Source: Ignavibacteria bacterium
GTDB lineage: Bacteria > Bacteroidota > Ignavibacteria > Tepidaquicellales > Tepidaquicellaceae
NCBI GenBank assembly: GCA_019187405.1
Contig: JABAQZ010000001.1
Location: forward strand, 124,001-188,000
Direction of reading: 5' to 3'
Length of the DNA: 64,000 nucleotides
How positions within the stretch are numbered: position 1 is the first letter of the stretch; every line of letters begins with the position of its first letter. Shown here in pieces: positions 8,560 to 16,852 of the stretch. Under the pieces are notes generated by a model. That model worked only from the letters and a program-made list of their open reading frames with translations, was not told the origin of the DNA and did not search any database. Both the position numbers and the translations under genes were made by a program.

Positions 8560-9912
8560 TTATGAAGATTTAAACATCAGATATAATCCAAAGCTGCCTA
8601 TTAAAATATTTGCTATCCACATACTCAAAAAGGGACTGACGATCATTCTATCGGCAAGCTTTTCGCCACCGATAAGACAAGCCCAGTAAAGCAGAAAAAA
8701 TAAAAGCGACAGTCCCGCTGCAATTCCAAACCCGCCTTTTCTAACTCTGTAACCAAGAGGAGCGCCGACAAGTGCAAATACCACGCATGCAAACGGAATT
8801 GAATATTTTTTATAAATCTCTACATTGTATGAATCAATCTGCTTATTGATTTGCTTTTCGGTTAAACTATTGTTGGCAAGTTCGCTTTTTTTATTTAAAA
8901 ATAATCTTATATAAGAATTCAGAGAATCATATCTGGAAGAAACCGGAATTTTTTTTGAAATCTGTCCGGTATTATTTTCAGGTTCAGTTAATTCAGGTTT
9001 TTTGAAAACAGTATCAATAAAATTTATATTAAATAATTTTCTAATGTCTGTTGCTGTTTTTTCGATGAACTTTTGATTTAAGGTTCCTTTGAAAAATTCA
9101 AGACTGTCAACAATTCCATTCATTGATTCGGCTGAAAGCTCCCTATCGCCTCTGATGAATGCGTTTTCATCCGAGTTGTTGAATCCAAAACCTTCGGAAT
9201 CGAATGTCAGCATGTGTCTTTCAAAACGGACTTTTCGGTAACCGCTTTTTTCGTCTTTTACATTAAGCTGATGAATTTCACCGCTGTTAAGGTTTAAAAC
9301 TACTTTTTTAAAATCCGAAGTAAAACTTATATCTCCGTTTTTTGCAGTCAAGATATTTCTTGAGAAAGGATTGGAATAATCGTAAATATAAACGCCTTCA
9401 ATCTGATTGCTGTTTGGAAATGTTTTTTTAACAAGAATCTGTACACCCTGAAGGTCATCAGAAAATTTACCGGGTTCGAGAATAAAGGTTGGTTTGGTTT
9501 TTGAAATATCATACAATAAAACTCTGGCTTTGTGATTGGCTTCCGGAAGTACATCATTATTAAATCTTATCATCAAATAAAACATTAAGAATGAAAAAAT
9601 AATCAGAGGCAGCATCATTCTCTGCAGACTGATACCTCCGGATTTGAAAATAGTAAGTTCATTTTGAGATGACAGCGTACCGAAAGTCATTAAGGAAGCT
9701 ACAAGAATAGCCATCGGAACAGCCAGTGTTACCATCCACGCAAGATTAAGCGAAACAAGCTGGACAATAAGCCAAATGCCGAGACCTTTTCCAACTATTT
9801 GATCGAGAGATTTTATAAGAAACTGAAACAGGAATACAAAAATTACGACAGATAAGGCAAATACAAATGGACCTATAAGTGATTTAAGAATATATCTGTC
9901 GAGTATGCGCAT
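8560..9912 (-). CDS. LptF/LptG family permease (LPS export)
   Basis: Inner-membrane permease subunit of the LptBFG transporter that extracts lipopolysaccharide. The 450-residue protein starts MRILDRYILKSLIGPFVFAL, a typical LptF/LptG opening. It has about three TM segments in the N-terminal quarter, a large periplasmic beta-jellyroll domain (~130-330), and three TM segments at the C-terminus beginning KKYSIPFACVVFALVGAPLGYR, the conserved block of this family. Bacteroidota often encode LptF and LptG at separate loci, and which of the two this is cannot be decided here. No other lpt gene is adjacent. Confidence 0.87.
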   Translation of the reverse strand: MRILDRYILKSLIGPFVFALSVVIFVFLFQFLIKSLDQIVGKGLGIWLIVQLVSLNLAWMVTLAVPMAILVASLMTFGTLSSQNELTIFKSGGISLQRMMLPLIIFSFLMFYLMIRFNNDVLPEANHKARVLLYDISKTKPTFILEPGKFSDDLQGVQILVKKTFPNSNQIEGVYIYDYSNPFSRNILTAKNGDISFTSDFKKVVLNLNSGEIHQLNVKDEKSGYRKVRFERHMLTFDSEGFGFNNSDENAFIRGDRELSAESMNGIVDSLEFFKGTLNQKFIEKTATDIRKLFNINFIDTVFKKPELTEPENNTGQISKKIPVSSRYDSLNSYIRLFLNKKSELANNSLTEKQINKQIDSYNVEIYKKYSIPFACVVFALVGAPLGYRVRKGGFGIAAGLSLLFFLLYWACLIGGEKLADRMIVSPFLSMWIANILIGSFGLYLMFKSS

Positions 9913-9996
9913 TGATAGTGAAGTGATTAATCAAAAATAAAAATTAAGACGTCTGTTAAAACTAATATTCGGGTAAAAAAATCCCAAAGCAAACAA

Positions 9997-11187
9997 TCAG
10001 ATAACTTTAAGCTCCTTGCCAACTTTTACAAATGCGGAAATACATTTATCGAGGTCATCCTTTGAATGTCCAGCCGATAACTGCACACGGATTCTTGCAA
10101 GACCTTTAGGTACAACGGGATAAAAAAATCCGATAACATAGATGCCTTCATCCAGAAGTTTTGCCGCCATGTCCTGTGAAAGCTTAGCGTCATAAAGCAT
10201 AATAGGAACAATAGGATGAATACCGGGTTTTATGTCAAAGCCGGCTTTAGTCATTTCGTCCCTGAAGTATTTGGTATTTGACTCGAGTTTGTCTCTTAAC
10301 TCAGTCGTTTCGCTTAGTATCTCGAATACTTTTATTGAAGCCCCTACAATGGACGGAGCGAGAGAGTTTGAAAAAAGATAAGGTCTGCTTCTTTGCCTGA
10401 GCATTTCAACAATTTCCTTTCTGCCGCTGGTAAAACCTCCCATCGCGCCGCCGAGAGCTTTGCCGAGAGTTCCGGTAATTATATCGACTCTGCCAATAAC
10501 ATTATTTACTTCAATTGATCCTCTTCCCGTTTTGCCGAGAAATCCGGTGCAGTGGCATTCATCTGTCATCACCATTGCCTGGTATTTATCGGCGAGATCG
10601 CAAATACCTTTTAAATCGGCGATTACGCCATCCATTGAAAAAGCTCCGTCCGTGCAGATGAGTATTTGCTTTGCTCCTGCTGATTTTGCTTCTTTTAATT
10701 TTGATTCGAGATCTGGCATATCGTTATTATTGTACCTATATCTCATAGATTTGCAAAGCCGGACACCGTCAATTATGCTTGCGTGATTAAGAGCATCAGA
10801 AACGATAGCATCTGTATCGTTAAGCAAGGGTTCGAACACGCCACCGTTGGCATCGAAGCAAGCGGCATAAAGAATGGTATCTTCAGTACCGAGAAATTTG
10901 CTGATTTTTTCTTCAAGGGTTTTATGGATCGTTTGTGTACCGCATATAAATCTTACCGAGGACATGCCAAAGCCCCATTTATCGAGCGCTTCATGAGCGG
11001 CTTTAATAATTTCCGGATGTGAAGAAAGACCGAGGTAGTTATTAGCGCAGAAGTTAAGAACCTCCTTTCCGTTAGCTTTAATTTTAGCGGCTTGAGGAGT
11101 TTCAATTATTCTTTCCTTTTTATAAAGTCCCTGATCTTTAATAGAATCAAGTTCATTTTTTAATATGGATTGGTACTGTGAAAACAT
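9997..11187 (-). CDS. kbl: glycine C-acetyltransferase (2-amino-3-ketobutyrate CoA ligase)
   Basis: PLP enzyme cleaving 2-amino-3-oxobutyrate with CoA to glycine and acetyl-CoA in threonine breakdown. From the ATG at 11187 the protein has ~396 residues, the family length; a TTG three codons upstream is also open. Conserved features are [50 protein letters not shown] and the PLP-lysine region GTLGKALGG. The oxoamine-synthase family also contains KAS-like and BioF-like enzymes, but these motifs fit Kbl best. No threonine dehydrogenase gene is next to it. Confidence 0.9.
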   Translation of the reverse strand: MFSQYQSILKNELDSIKDQGLYKKERIIETPQAAKIKANGKEVLNFCANNYLGLSSHPEIIKAAHEALDKWGFGMSSVRFICGTQTIHKTLEEKISKFLGTEDTILYAACFDANGGVFEPLLNDTDAIVSDALNHASIIDGVRLCKSMRYRYNNNDMPDLESKLKEAKSAGAKQILICTDGAFSMDGVIADLKGICDLADKYQAMVMTDECHCTGFLGKTGRGSIEVNNVIGRVDIITGTLGKALGGAMGGFTSGRKEIVEMLRQRSRPYLFSNSLAPSIVGASIKVFEILSETTELRDKLESNTKYFRDEMTKAGFDIKPGIHPIVPIMLYDAKLSQDMAAKLLDEGIYVIGFFYPVVPKGLARIRVQLSAGHSKDDLDKCISAFVKVGKELKVI

Positions 11188-11708
11188 AGAATGCAATAAT
11201 TAAGATTATAAAATTAATTACAAAATAAGATATTTTTTATAAGAGTTTAATTCAAAATGTAAAACTTGTTTGCGAATGACTGATGAAAATTAAAAATTTC
11301 AACATCCAATTTGTAGAAGTCAAAATTAAAATTAAGAAAGAAGAAAGCAGAATGGCTGAGAGAAAAATTTTTTATTACACTGATAAAAAATCTTTCCTGA
11401 GAATTTTTTATCAATAGCATCCAAAACAATTTTTTTCAACTCAATAAAATTTTTTTTAAAAATGATTATCAACAAAATTTTTCAAATCTTCAAACAATTA
11501 CACACTTGCCTCCTAATTTGCAATGGTGAAGGCATGGGAGAGGGTTTTTGATGAATAATGATATTTTCAAAAAATATATAAGCTTAAAACATTTGCTTAA
11601 CTTTACAACTTCAAATTGCTTTGGAAGGATATGAAATGAAATTCACACTCTTTGAATTCATAACTTTTTATTAAACTTATATTTAAATATTTTGCCAAAA
11701 AAAATCAC
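11188..11708. other. AT-rich intergenic gap between divergent genes, no gene seen
   Basis: About 520 bp separate the divergent kbl and nth genes. The only structure I can point to is a 10-bp AT-only inverted repeat (GATAAAAAAT at 11382-11391 and ATTTTTTATC at 11403-11412). Promoters for both genes must lie here, but I could not place a convincing -33/-7 pair. Confidence 0.5.
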
Positions 11709-12347
11709 ATGGATTTAAGCAAGCATGCCGGAATAATTGTTAAAAGACTATCCAAAGGATATCCGGATATAAAATGCCATCTTGAATTCAGCAATGCATT
11801 TGAACTTCTAATTTCCACGGTACTTGCAGCACAATGTACCGATGTGAGAGTGAATATGGTTATGGTTCCTTTATACAAATCAAAGTACAGATCTCCCGAA
11901 GATGTTTTAAAGGACGGTGAAATTAATTTCAGAGAAAATATAAAATCAATAAACTTTTTCAACAATAAGACTAAAGCAGTAATTGCAATATGTGAAGATT
12001 TAACGGAGAAGTACAAATCTAAAGTACCCGAAACAATGGATGAACTTACATCTTTACCCGGTGTAGGAAGAAAAACCGCAAGCGTGATACTTGGAAATTG
12101 CTGCGGAAAAAAAGATGTGATTATTGTGGATACACATTTAAAAAGAGTTGCTGCAAGACTTGGACTGACAGATAAAGAAAATCCCGAAAAAGTGGAAGAG
12201 GATCTGAAAAAAATTATTTCATCCAAAGAGCAATTTTATTTTTCAATGAGAGCCGGGGAACATGGAAGACAGGTCTGCAAAGCAAAGAAACCCGATTGTG
12301 AAAACTGTTTTATAAACGATATTTGCCCTTCTGCATTTAAAAATTAA
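11709..12347 (+). CDS. nth: endonuclease III
   Basis: Base-excision repair DNA glycosylase/AP lyase for oxidised pyrimidines, 212 residues (typical length). The helix-hairpin-helix LPGVGRKTASVILG carries the catalytic Lys, and the conserved Asp is in VDTHLKRVAARLGL. The C-terminal [4Fe-4S] loop has the exact C-x6-C-x2-C-x5-C spacing in CKAKKPDCENCFINDIC. It is followed nine bases later by kdsC and is probably co-transcribed with it. Confidence 0.95.
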   Translation: MDLSKHAGIIVKRLSKGYPDIKCHLEFSNAFELLISTVLAAQCTDVRVNMVMVPLYKSKYRSPEDVLKDGEINFRENIKSINFFNNKTKAVIAICEDLTEKYKSKVPETMDELTSLPGVGRKTASVILGNCCGKKDVIIVDTHLKRVAARLGLTDKENPEKVEEDLKKIISSKEQFYFSMRAGEHGRQVCKAKKPDCENCFINDICPSAFKN

Positions 12348-12356
12348 AAAAATAAA

Positions 12357-12857
12357 TTGAAAAAAATCAGTAAAAAAAAGCTTGAAAAGATTAGCGTATT
12401 ACTTATGGATCTTGACGGCTGTCTGACGACGGGACATATAGTGTATTCAAGCGACGGCACGGACACAAAAATTTTTCACACACATGACGGATTTGGGATT
12501 ACAAGAGGCAGAGACTTGGGATTGAAATTTGCGGTTATTAGCGGAATGACATCGGCAACAAATAAAATGAGAGTGGAAAGATTGAAAATCCATCATCTTT
12601 ATGAAAGTATTGAGGATAAATTAATTCCATTTGAGGAATTGAAAAAAATGTATAATCTTAAGAATGAAAACTTTGCTTACATAGGCGACGATGAGTTTGA
12701 CATTCCTCTGCTCAAAAAAGCAGGATTCAGCTGTGCGCCGAAAAGTGCGATCGATAAGGTTAAAAAAAACGTTGACTATGTTTGCAAAAAAAACGGAGGC
12801 GAAGGCGCAGTGAGGGAAATCATCGATATGATTCTCAAAGCTAAAAAACTGATTTAA
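12357..12857 (+). CDS. kdsC: 3-deoxy-D-manno-octulosonate 8-phosphate phosphatase (KdsC-type HAD)
   Basis: HAD-superfamily phosphatase of 166 residues, the length of the tetrameric C0-type KdsC enzymes that release KDO for lipopolysaccharide. Motif I is DLDGCLT (DxDxxxT), motif II the Ser in VISGM, the motif III Lys is in APKSAIDKV or nearby, and motif IV is YIGDDEFDIPLL. The C-terminal GGEGAVRE is characteristic of the KdsC/CMP-sugar phosphatase group. The start must be TTG at 12357, because the next Met lies inside motif I. A 2-keto-3-deoxy sugar phosphatase for another acidic sugar is the main alternative. Confidence 0.87.
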   Translation: MKKISKKKLEKISVLLMDLDGCLTTGHIVYSSDGTDTKIFHTHDGFGITRGRDLGLKFAVISGMTSATNKMRVERLKIHHLYESIEDKLIPFEELKKMYNLKNENFAYIGDDEFDIPLLKKAGFSCAPKSAIDKVKKNVDYVCKKNGGEGAVREIIDMILKAKKLI

Positions 12858-12990
12858 TCATTTTGCAAACTTTTAAAATTGGCAAAAAAATTTAACCATA
12901 TTTTTTCAGATCATATCAGCTTTGAATAATGGGAAAAATTTTTACAGTTAATGTGAGTTATTGTTGGTATATGTTTCACAACATTCTTAT

Positions 12991-13401
12991 ATGATTACGG
13001 CTTGCTTAAACATATCGGCAAACAAACGCATAAATTCAGCACTTATATTCGCAATTCTGCTTACGTTAAGTCTTCACGCAAATTATCAGTTGTTTTATTA
13101 TTTAATGTATAAAGTTAACAATGAAGAGTTATCACAGACTTTATGCGAGCAAACAGTTCCGGATTGCAATGCCTGCTGCTATCTCAGCAAGCAGTTTGAC
13201 AACACGGAAAGTGACAACAATGCAGCCCGAACAAACTCGAGAAGAAACGCCGAGACTGAACAGATTCAGAAATTTATTGTACCCGATAAAAGCGGAAAAG
13301 AAAATTCTGGACATGTTAAAGACTTTATAATTTCGGCAATTGACATTTCATCACTGATACTTTCACAAAAAATCTTTCATCCTCCGAAATCTTGTGTTTG
13401 A
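12991..13401 (+). CDS. small Cys-containing membrane protein, first gene of putative copper set
   Basis: A 136-residue protein from the ATG at 12991 (TTG codons lie up to 12961). One hydrophobic segment (~16-38, SALIFAILLTLSLHANYQLF) is followed by KVNNEELSQTLCEQ and a cysteine cluster CNACCYLSKQF, then a charged Asn/Arg-rich tail. Similar short proteins with 'NLCEN...CxGxCxLxKQL' after a single TM segment are common in Bacteroidota beside copper-type TonB receptors. I base that on recalled family patterns, not a search. The next two genes (lipoprotein, OprC-like receptor) follow within 60 bp each. The cysteines could bind metal. Confidence 0.6.
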   Translation: MITACLNISANKRINSALIFAILLTLSLHANYQLFYYLMYKVNNEELSQTLCEQTVPDCNACCYLSKQFDNTESDNNAARTNSRRNAETEQIQKFIVPDKSGKENSGHVKDFIISAIDISSLILSQKIFHPPKSCV

Positions 13402-13457
13402 TTTATTGTTTAAATATGCATTTTATCAAATTAACAGAATGAAAGGTTTATAGTAAT

Positions 13458-14285
13458 ATGAAATTCGTTTTATTCATAAAAATTTTAATACTTACAAGTT
13501 TATTATTATCGGGATGTTCTGAATCGGATGACAGCATACAAAATCCCGGTGGCGGTGGTTCGTCCATGCAATTAATAAAAATTGATTCTGGATATGCAGC
13601 CGGATCAAAAGCGATAGTATCTTTATATCGTGATCAGGCACTTAAAACCGGATACAATAAAATATATGCTGCACTTTATGATTCTGTAACAGGCGCGGTA
13701 ATTACAAATGCGGATGTAACGTTATTGCCTTTGATGGACATGGGTTCAATGGTTCACTCCGCGCCTCTCGAGAATCCGGACAACACTCTCTTGGAAAACA
13801 AATGGTTTGACGGCGCAATTATATTTATAATGCCTTCGGACAGTTTATTAAAATGGAAAATAGAAGTACATGTTCGTAATTTAAGTGCGGCAGGCAATCC
13901 CGAAGGAATTGCTTATTTTGGCAGCATAGATGTAATGAATGATGATAAGAAATACAAAACATTTAATGCATCCAGCGGTTCGCGTATTTATCTTTCTTAC
14001 ATAAAACCAAATTCTCCGGTTGTGGGAATAAATGATTTTGAATATACAATACACAAGAAAAGTTCGATGATGGATTACCCTCCGGATGATTCCTTTATAT
14101 GTGAAGTTTATCCATGGATGCCGTCAATGGGACACGGGTCACCAAATAACGTAAATCCCGTCAGTATTGGAAACGGACATTATAATGGCGATGTAAATTT
14201 TACAATGACAGGCGACTGGCAATTAAAAGTTTACATTCAGAAAAACGGAATAAAAGATTCGACATATTTCGAACTTGATTTTTAA
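13458..14285 (+). CDS. FixH/YtkA-like lipoprotein, putative copper handling
   Basis: A 275-residue predicted lipoprotein (signal peptide, lipobox LSGC, Cys20) with a Gly-rich linker GGGGSS after the anchor. It carries two related beta-sandwich halves of the FixH/YtkA type. Each has a Met/His-rich loop: MDMGSMVHSAP in the first half and WMPSMGHGSPNN in the second, the latter followed by Y.GDVNFTMTGDWQL, the hallmark of YtkA/FixH domains. Such domains occur in copper and cytochrome-oxidase metal handling. Its place between a Cys-rich membrane protein and a copper-type TonB receptor supports periplasmic copper binding. Function is inference. Confidence 0.68.
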   Translation: MKFVLFIKILILTSLLLSGCSESDDSIQNPGGGGSSMQLIKIDSGYAAGSKAIVSLYRDQALKTGYNKIYAALYDSVTGAVITNADVTLLPLMDMGSMVHSAPLENPDNTLLENKWFDGAIIFIMPSDSLLKWKIEVHVRNLSAAGNPEGIAYFGSIDVMNDDKKYKTFNASSGSRIYLSYIKPNSPVVGINDFEYTIHKKSSMMDYPPDDSFICEVYPWMPSMGHGSPNNVNPVSIGNGHYNGDVNFTMTGDWQLKVYIQKNGIKDSTYFELDF

Positions 14286-14337
14286 ATTATACCTGAAAAT
14301 GCAACAGGTATAAATCTATTTCATATTATAAACGGCT

Positions 14338-16563
14338 GTGAAAAGTTTTCTTACGTTAATTTTCTTGATTATACTTCAAACCGGAGTTTCAGATTTACTA
14401 AAGTCACAGAGTAAGATTGAAGGTATGGTATATTCAGAAAATACAGGCGAGCCGTTAAGCGGAGTAAGTTTATTTACAGATGACAACAATAAAACTCCGA
14501 TTGGGAAAACGGATGAAAACGGAAAGTTTGTACTTGAAAATATAAAAAAAAGTACTGTCAGCATAAAATTTAAAAGAGTAGGTTACTCGCAGAAGATTGT
14601 TGAGCTTAGCGGAAGCATAAAGATAAACAAAGTTTATTTAGCTGAAGAGCTTCCGGAGTCAGAGGAAATTATTGTTAACGATAATTTATATGATAACAAT
14701 CTGGCTCTAAACAATTTTTACATGACATCGGATTTGAATTCCATTGACGAGCTTATTTCAAAGACGCCCGGAATGACGGTAATCAAGAGAGGCAACTATG
14801 CATCTGAGCCCGTTATAAGAGGAATGAACTCAGACAGAATAAATGTAACAATAGACGGAATGAAAATTCAGTCAGCCTGCACAGATAAAATGGATCCGGT
14901 AACATCTTATGCGGAAACAAATAATCTTAAAAGCATATCAGTTTCAAAAGGAGCATTCAGCAAGGATGACTGTGCGAGCACGTGTTCCAGCATAGACATG
15001 AAGCTGAAGGATGCCGAAACAGAAAACAAGCTTACACTGAACGGTAATATAAATGGAGGATATTTATCCGTATCAAACGGTGCAAAGGTAGACGGCTCAT
15101 TCAATCTTAAGTCTCGTTCATTTGGCAACAATCTCAGTCTGTCATACAGAACAAGCGGTGATTATAAAGATGGAAGCGGAAACGAAGTATTTCATTCCGG
15201 TTACAATAAAGTAAATCTGACCAATTCGAGCTTATTCAGAGCCGATGATAAAAATTCATTCAAAGCAATTGTAATTTATGATTACGCATGGGACATTGGA
15301 TATCCCGCATTAACAATGGATGTAAAGGATGCGGAAGCATTTATTACAGGGATACAATTTAACAGCAAGGATATCTCAAAACTTATTAAAGACCTGGAAG
15401 CAAAAGTATATTTCAACAAGATCAATCATGTAATGGATGACTCACAAAGGGACAACAGGATAAAGATGGACATGCCCGGATGGACTGATACAAAGGGAGC
15501 GTACATTGATTCACGTTTGAATGCAGGGAACATGAATTTTGGTGTGAAGGCAGAATTTTCCGAACTGAATGCAAATGCAGAAATGACGATGTATCCGCCG
15601 GGCGCTTCGCCTATGTATATGGTAACGTGGCCGGATGTTAACAAAGATGAATTATCGTTAAGCATAAACACTGGCAGGATGATAGGGTCAAATTTAAGAG
15701 TTGATCTCGGGGTACGCGCCTTTGGCATTAATTCAAAAGTAAACAGTGAAATCGGATATTCGGAGCTTAAGATATTTTACCCCGAATTCAGCGGAGAGGA
15801 CTCGCGCTTTTTGGGAAACGTATATATGAACGTTGGCACAGGATTATGGAACAGCATGACAGCAGGCATTAATTATTCATATTCAAAAAGAAATTTAACC
15901 ATTTCGGAGCAGTATGCATTTTACATATTCAACAGACTTGATTCGTATGATTACATTGGCAATCCTTATTTAAAAAATGAATCTTCAAATCAGTTAGAGC
16001 TGAATTTAAATTACGATGCTGATAATTTCAGACTCGAGAATTCTTTGTTCGGATATTTTTTCGGCGATTACATTGTGGGAAAGGTTGACAGCGCTTTATC
16101 GCCGATGACAGAAAACAGCAACGGAGTAAAAATATATACAAACATACCATCGGCAGTCATTATGGGATTTGAGCAGACGGCGGATATTAAAATCAGTGAG
16201 AAGATCAGATTAATAAACAACATTCAATATACATACGGCAGGGAGAACAATGACAAGTACCTGCCGCAAATGCCTCCGTTAATGGGAACATTATCCGGAA
16301 GATATACCGCCGATAAATATTTGCTTCAGGGAGAAGCAGTATGGGCTGCATCACAGAATAAAATAAACGCCGATTACGGAGAGACCGGAACACCTTCATT
16401 CTTAGTATTTAATTTAAGGAGTTCGATTAATCTTTTTGATTTATTTACATTGGATGCGGGAATTGAAAATATATTTGATGTGAATTATTACGAGCATCTT
16501 GACTGGCAGAAAATTCCAAGACCGGGAAGAAATCTTTACATTGCCATAAATACAGAATTTTAA
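14338..16563 (+). CDS. TonB-dependent receptor, OprC/NosA-like copper importer
   Basis: Outer-membrane receptor of 741 residues with a GTG start. A signal peptide (~1-23) is followed by a carboxypeptidase-regulatory-like domain (~26-105: KIEGMVYSENTGEPLSGVSLF), the plug (~130-230: ISKTPGMTVIKRG, PVIRGMNSDRINVTIDGMKI) and a beta-barrel ending in aromatic-rich YIAINTEF. Cys181 and Met185 (ACTDKMDP) give the CxxxM pair, and His364/Met366 (NHVMDD) give the HxM pair, which in Pseudomonas OprC coordinate copper. Both are in the expected plug and barrel positions. Copper specificity is therefore well supported, though not proven. Confidence 0.8.
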   Translation: MKSFLTLIFLIILQTGVSDLLKSQSKIEGMVYSENTGEPLSGVSLFTDDNNKTPIGKTDENGKFVLENIKKSTVSIKFKRVGYSQKIVELSGSIKINKVYLAEELPESEEIIVNDNLYDNNLALNNFYMTSDLNSIDELISKTPGMTVIKRGNYASEPVIRGMNSDRINVTIDGMKIQSACTDKMDPVTSYAETNNLKSISVSKGAFSKDDCASTCSSIDMKLKDAETENKLTLNGNINGGYLSVSNGAKVDGSFNLKSRSFGNNLSLSYRTSGDYKDGSGNEVFHSGYNKVNLTNSSLFRADDKNSFKAIVIYDYAWDIGYPALTMDVKDAEAFITGIQFNSKDISKLIKDLEAKVYFNKINHVMDDSQRDNRIKMDMPGWTDTKGAYIDSRLNAGNMNFGVKAEFSELNANAEMTMYPPGASPMYMVTWPDVNKDELSLSINTGRMIGSNLRVDLGVRAFGINSKVNSEIGYSELKIFYPEFSGEDSRFLGNVYMNVGTGLWNSMTAGINYSYSKRNLTISEQYAFYIFNRLDSYDYIGNPYLKNESSNQLELNLNYDADNFRLENSLFGYFFGDYIVGKVDSALSPMTENSNGVKIYTNIPSAVIMGFEQTADIKISEKIRLINNIQYTYGRENNDKYLPQMPPLMGTLSGRYTADKYLLQGEAVWAASQNKINADYGETGTPSFLVFNLRSSINLFDLFTLDAGIENIFDVNYYEHLDWQKIPRPGRNLYIAINTEF

Positions 16564-16852
16564 AAAGTATTAAATAATATTCTTTTCGAATTTTATACAT
16601 TTAATATAATCAGAAATCAGCAGCAATAACTTACCGGTTTTTTAATAATACCGTTACTTAAAACAAGCCGTAAAAACTTAGATATAAGTAATTGTCATTA
16701 AATTCAGCAGTGACAGTTTCATACCTCACAAAATAATCCGCGAAACAAAAATGACTCCTTGAATTTTACCCTTTTCACATTTTAAGATTTTTCAATTTTG
16801 CGGTTAATAAAAATATGATTAGTTTGTATGCGGTGATTTATAAAATGATACT

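Noticed and set aside
11382-11412. 10-bp AT-only inverted repeat as a terminator
   Set aside because: It lies between divergent gene starts, contains no GC pairs beyond one, and such repeats are expected in AT-rich DNA.
11705-12226. 173-residue minus-strand open frame
   Set aside because: Fully antisense to nth, which has all endonuclease III motifs.
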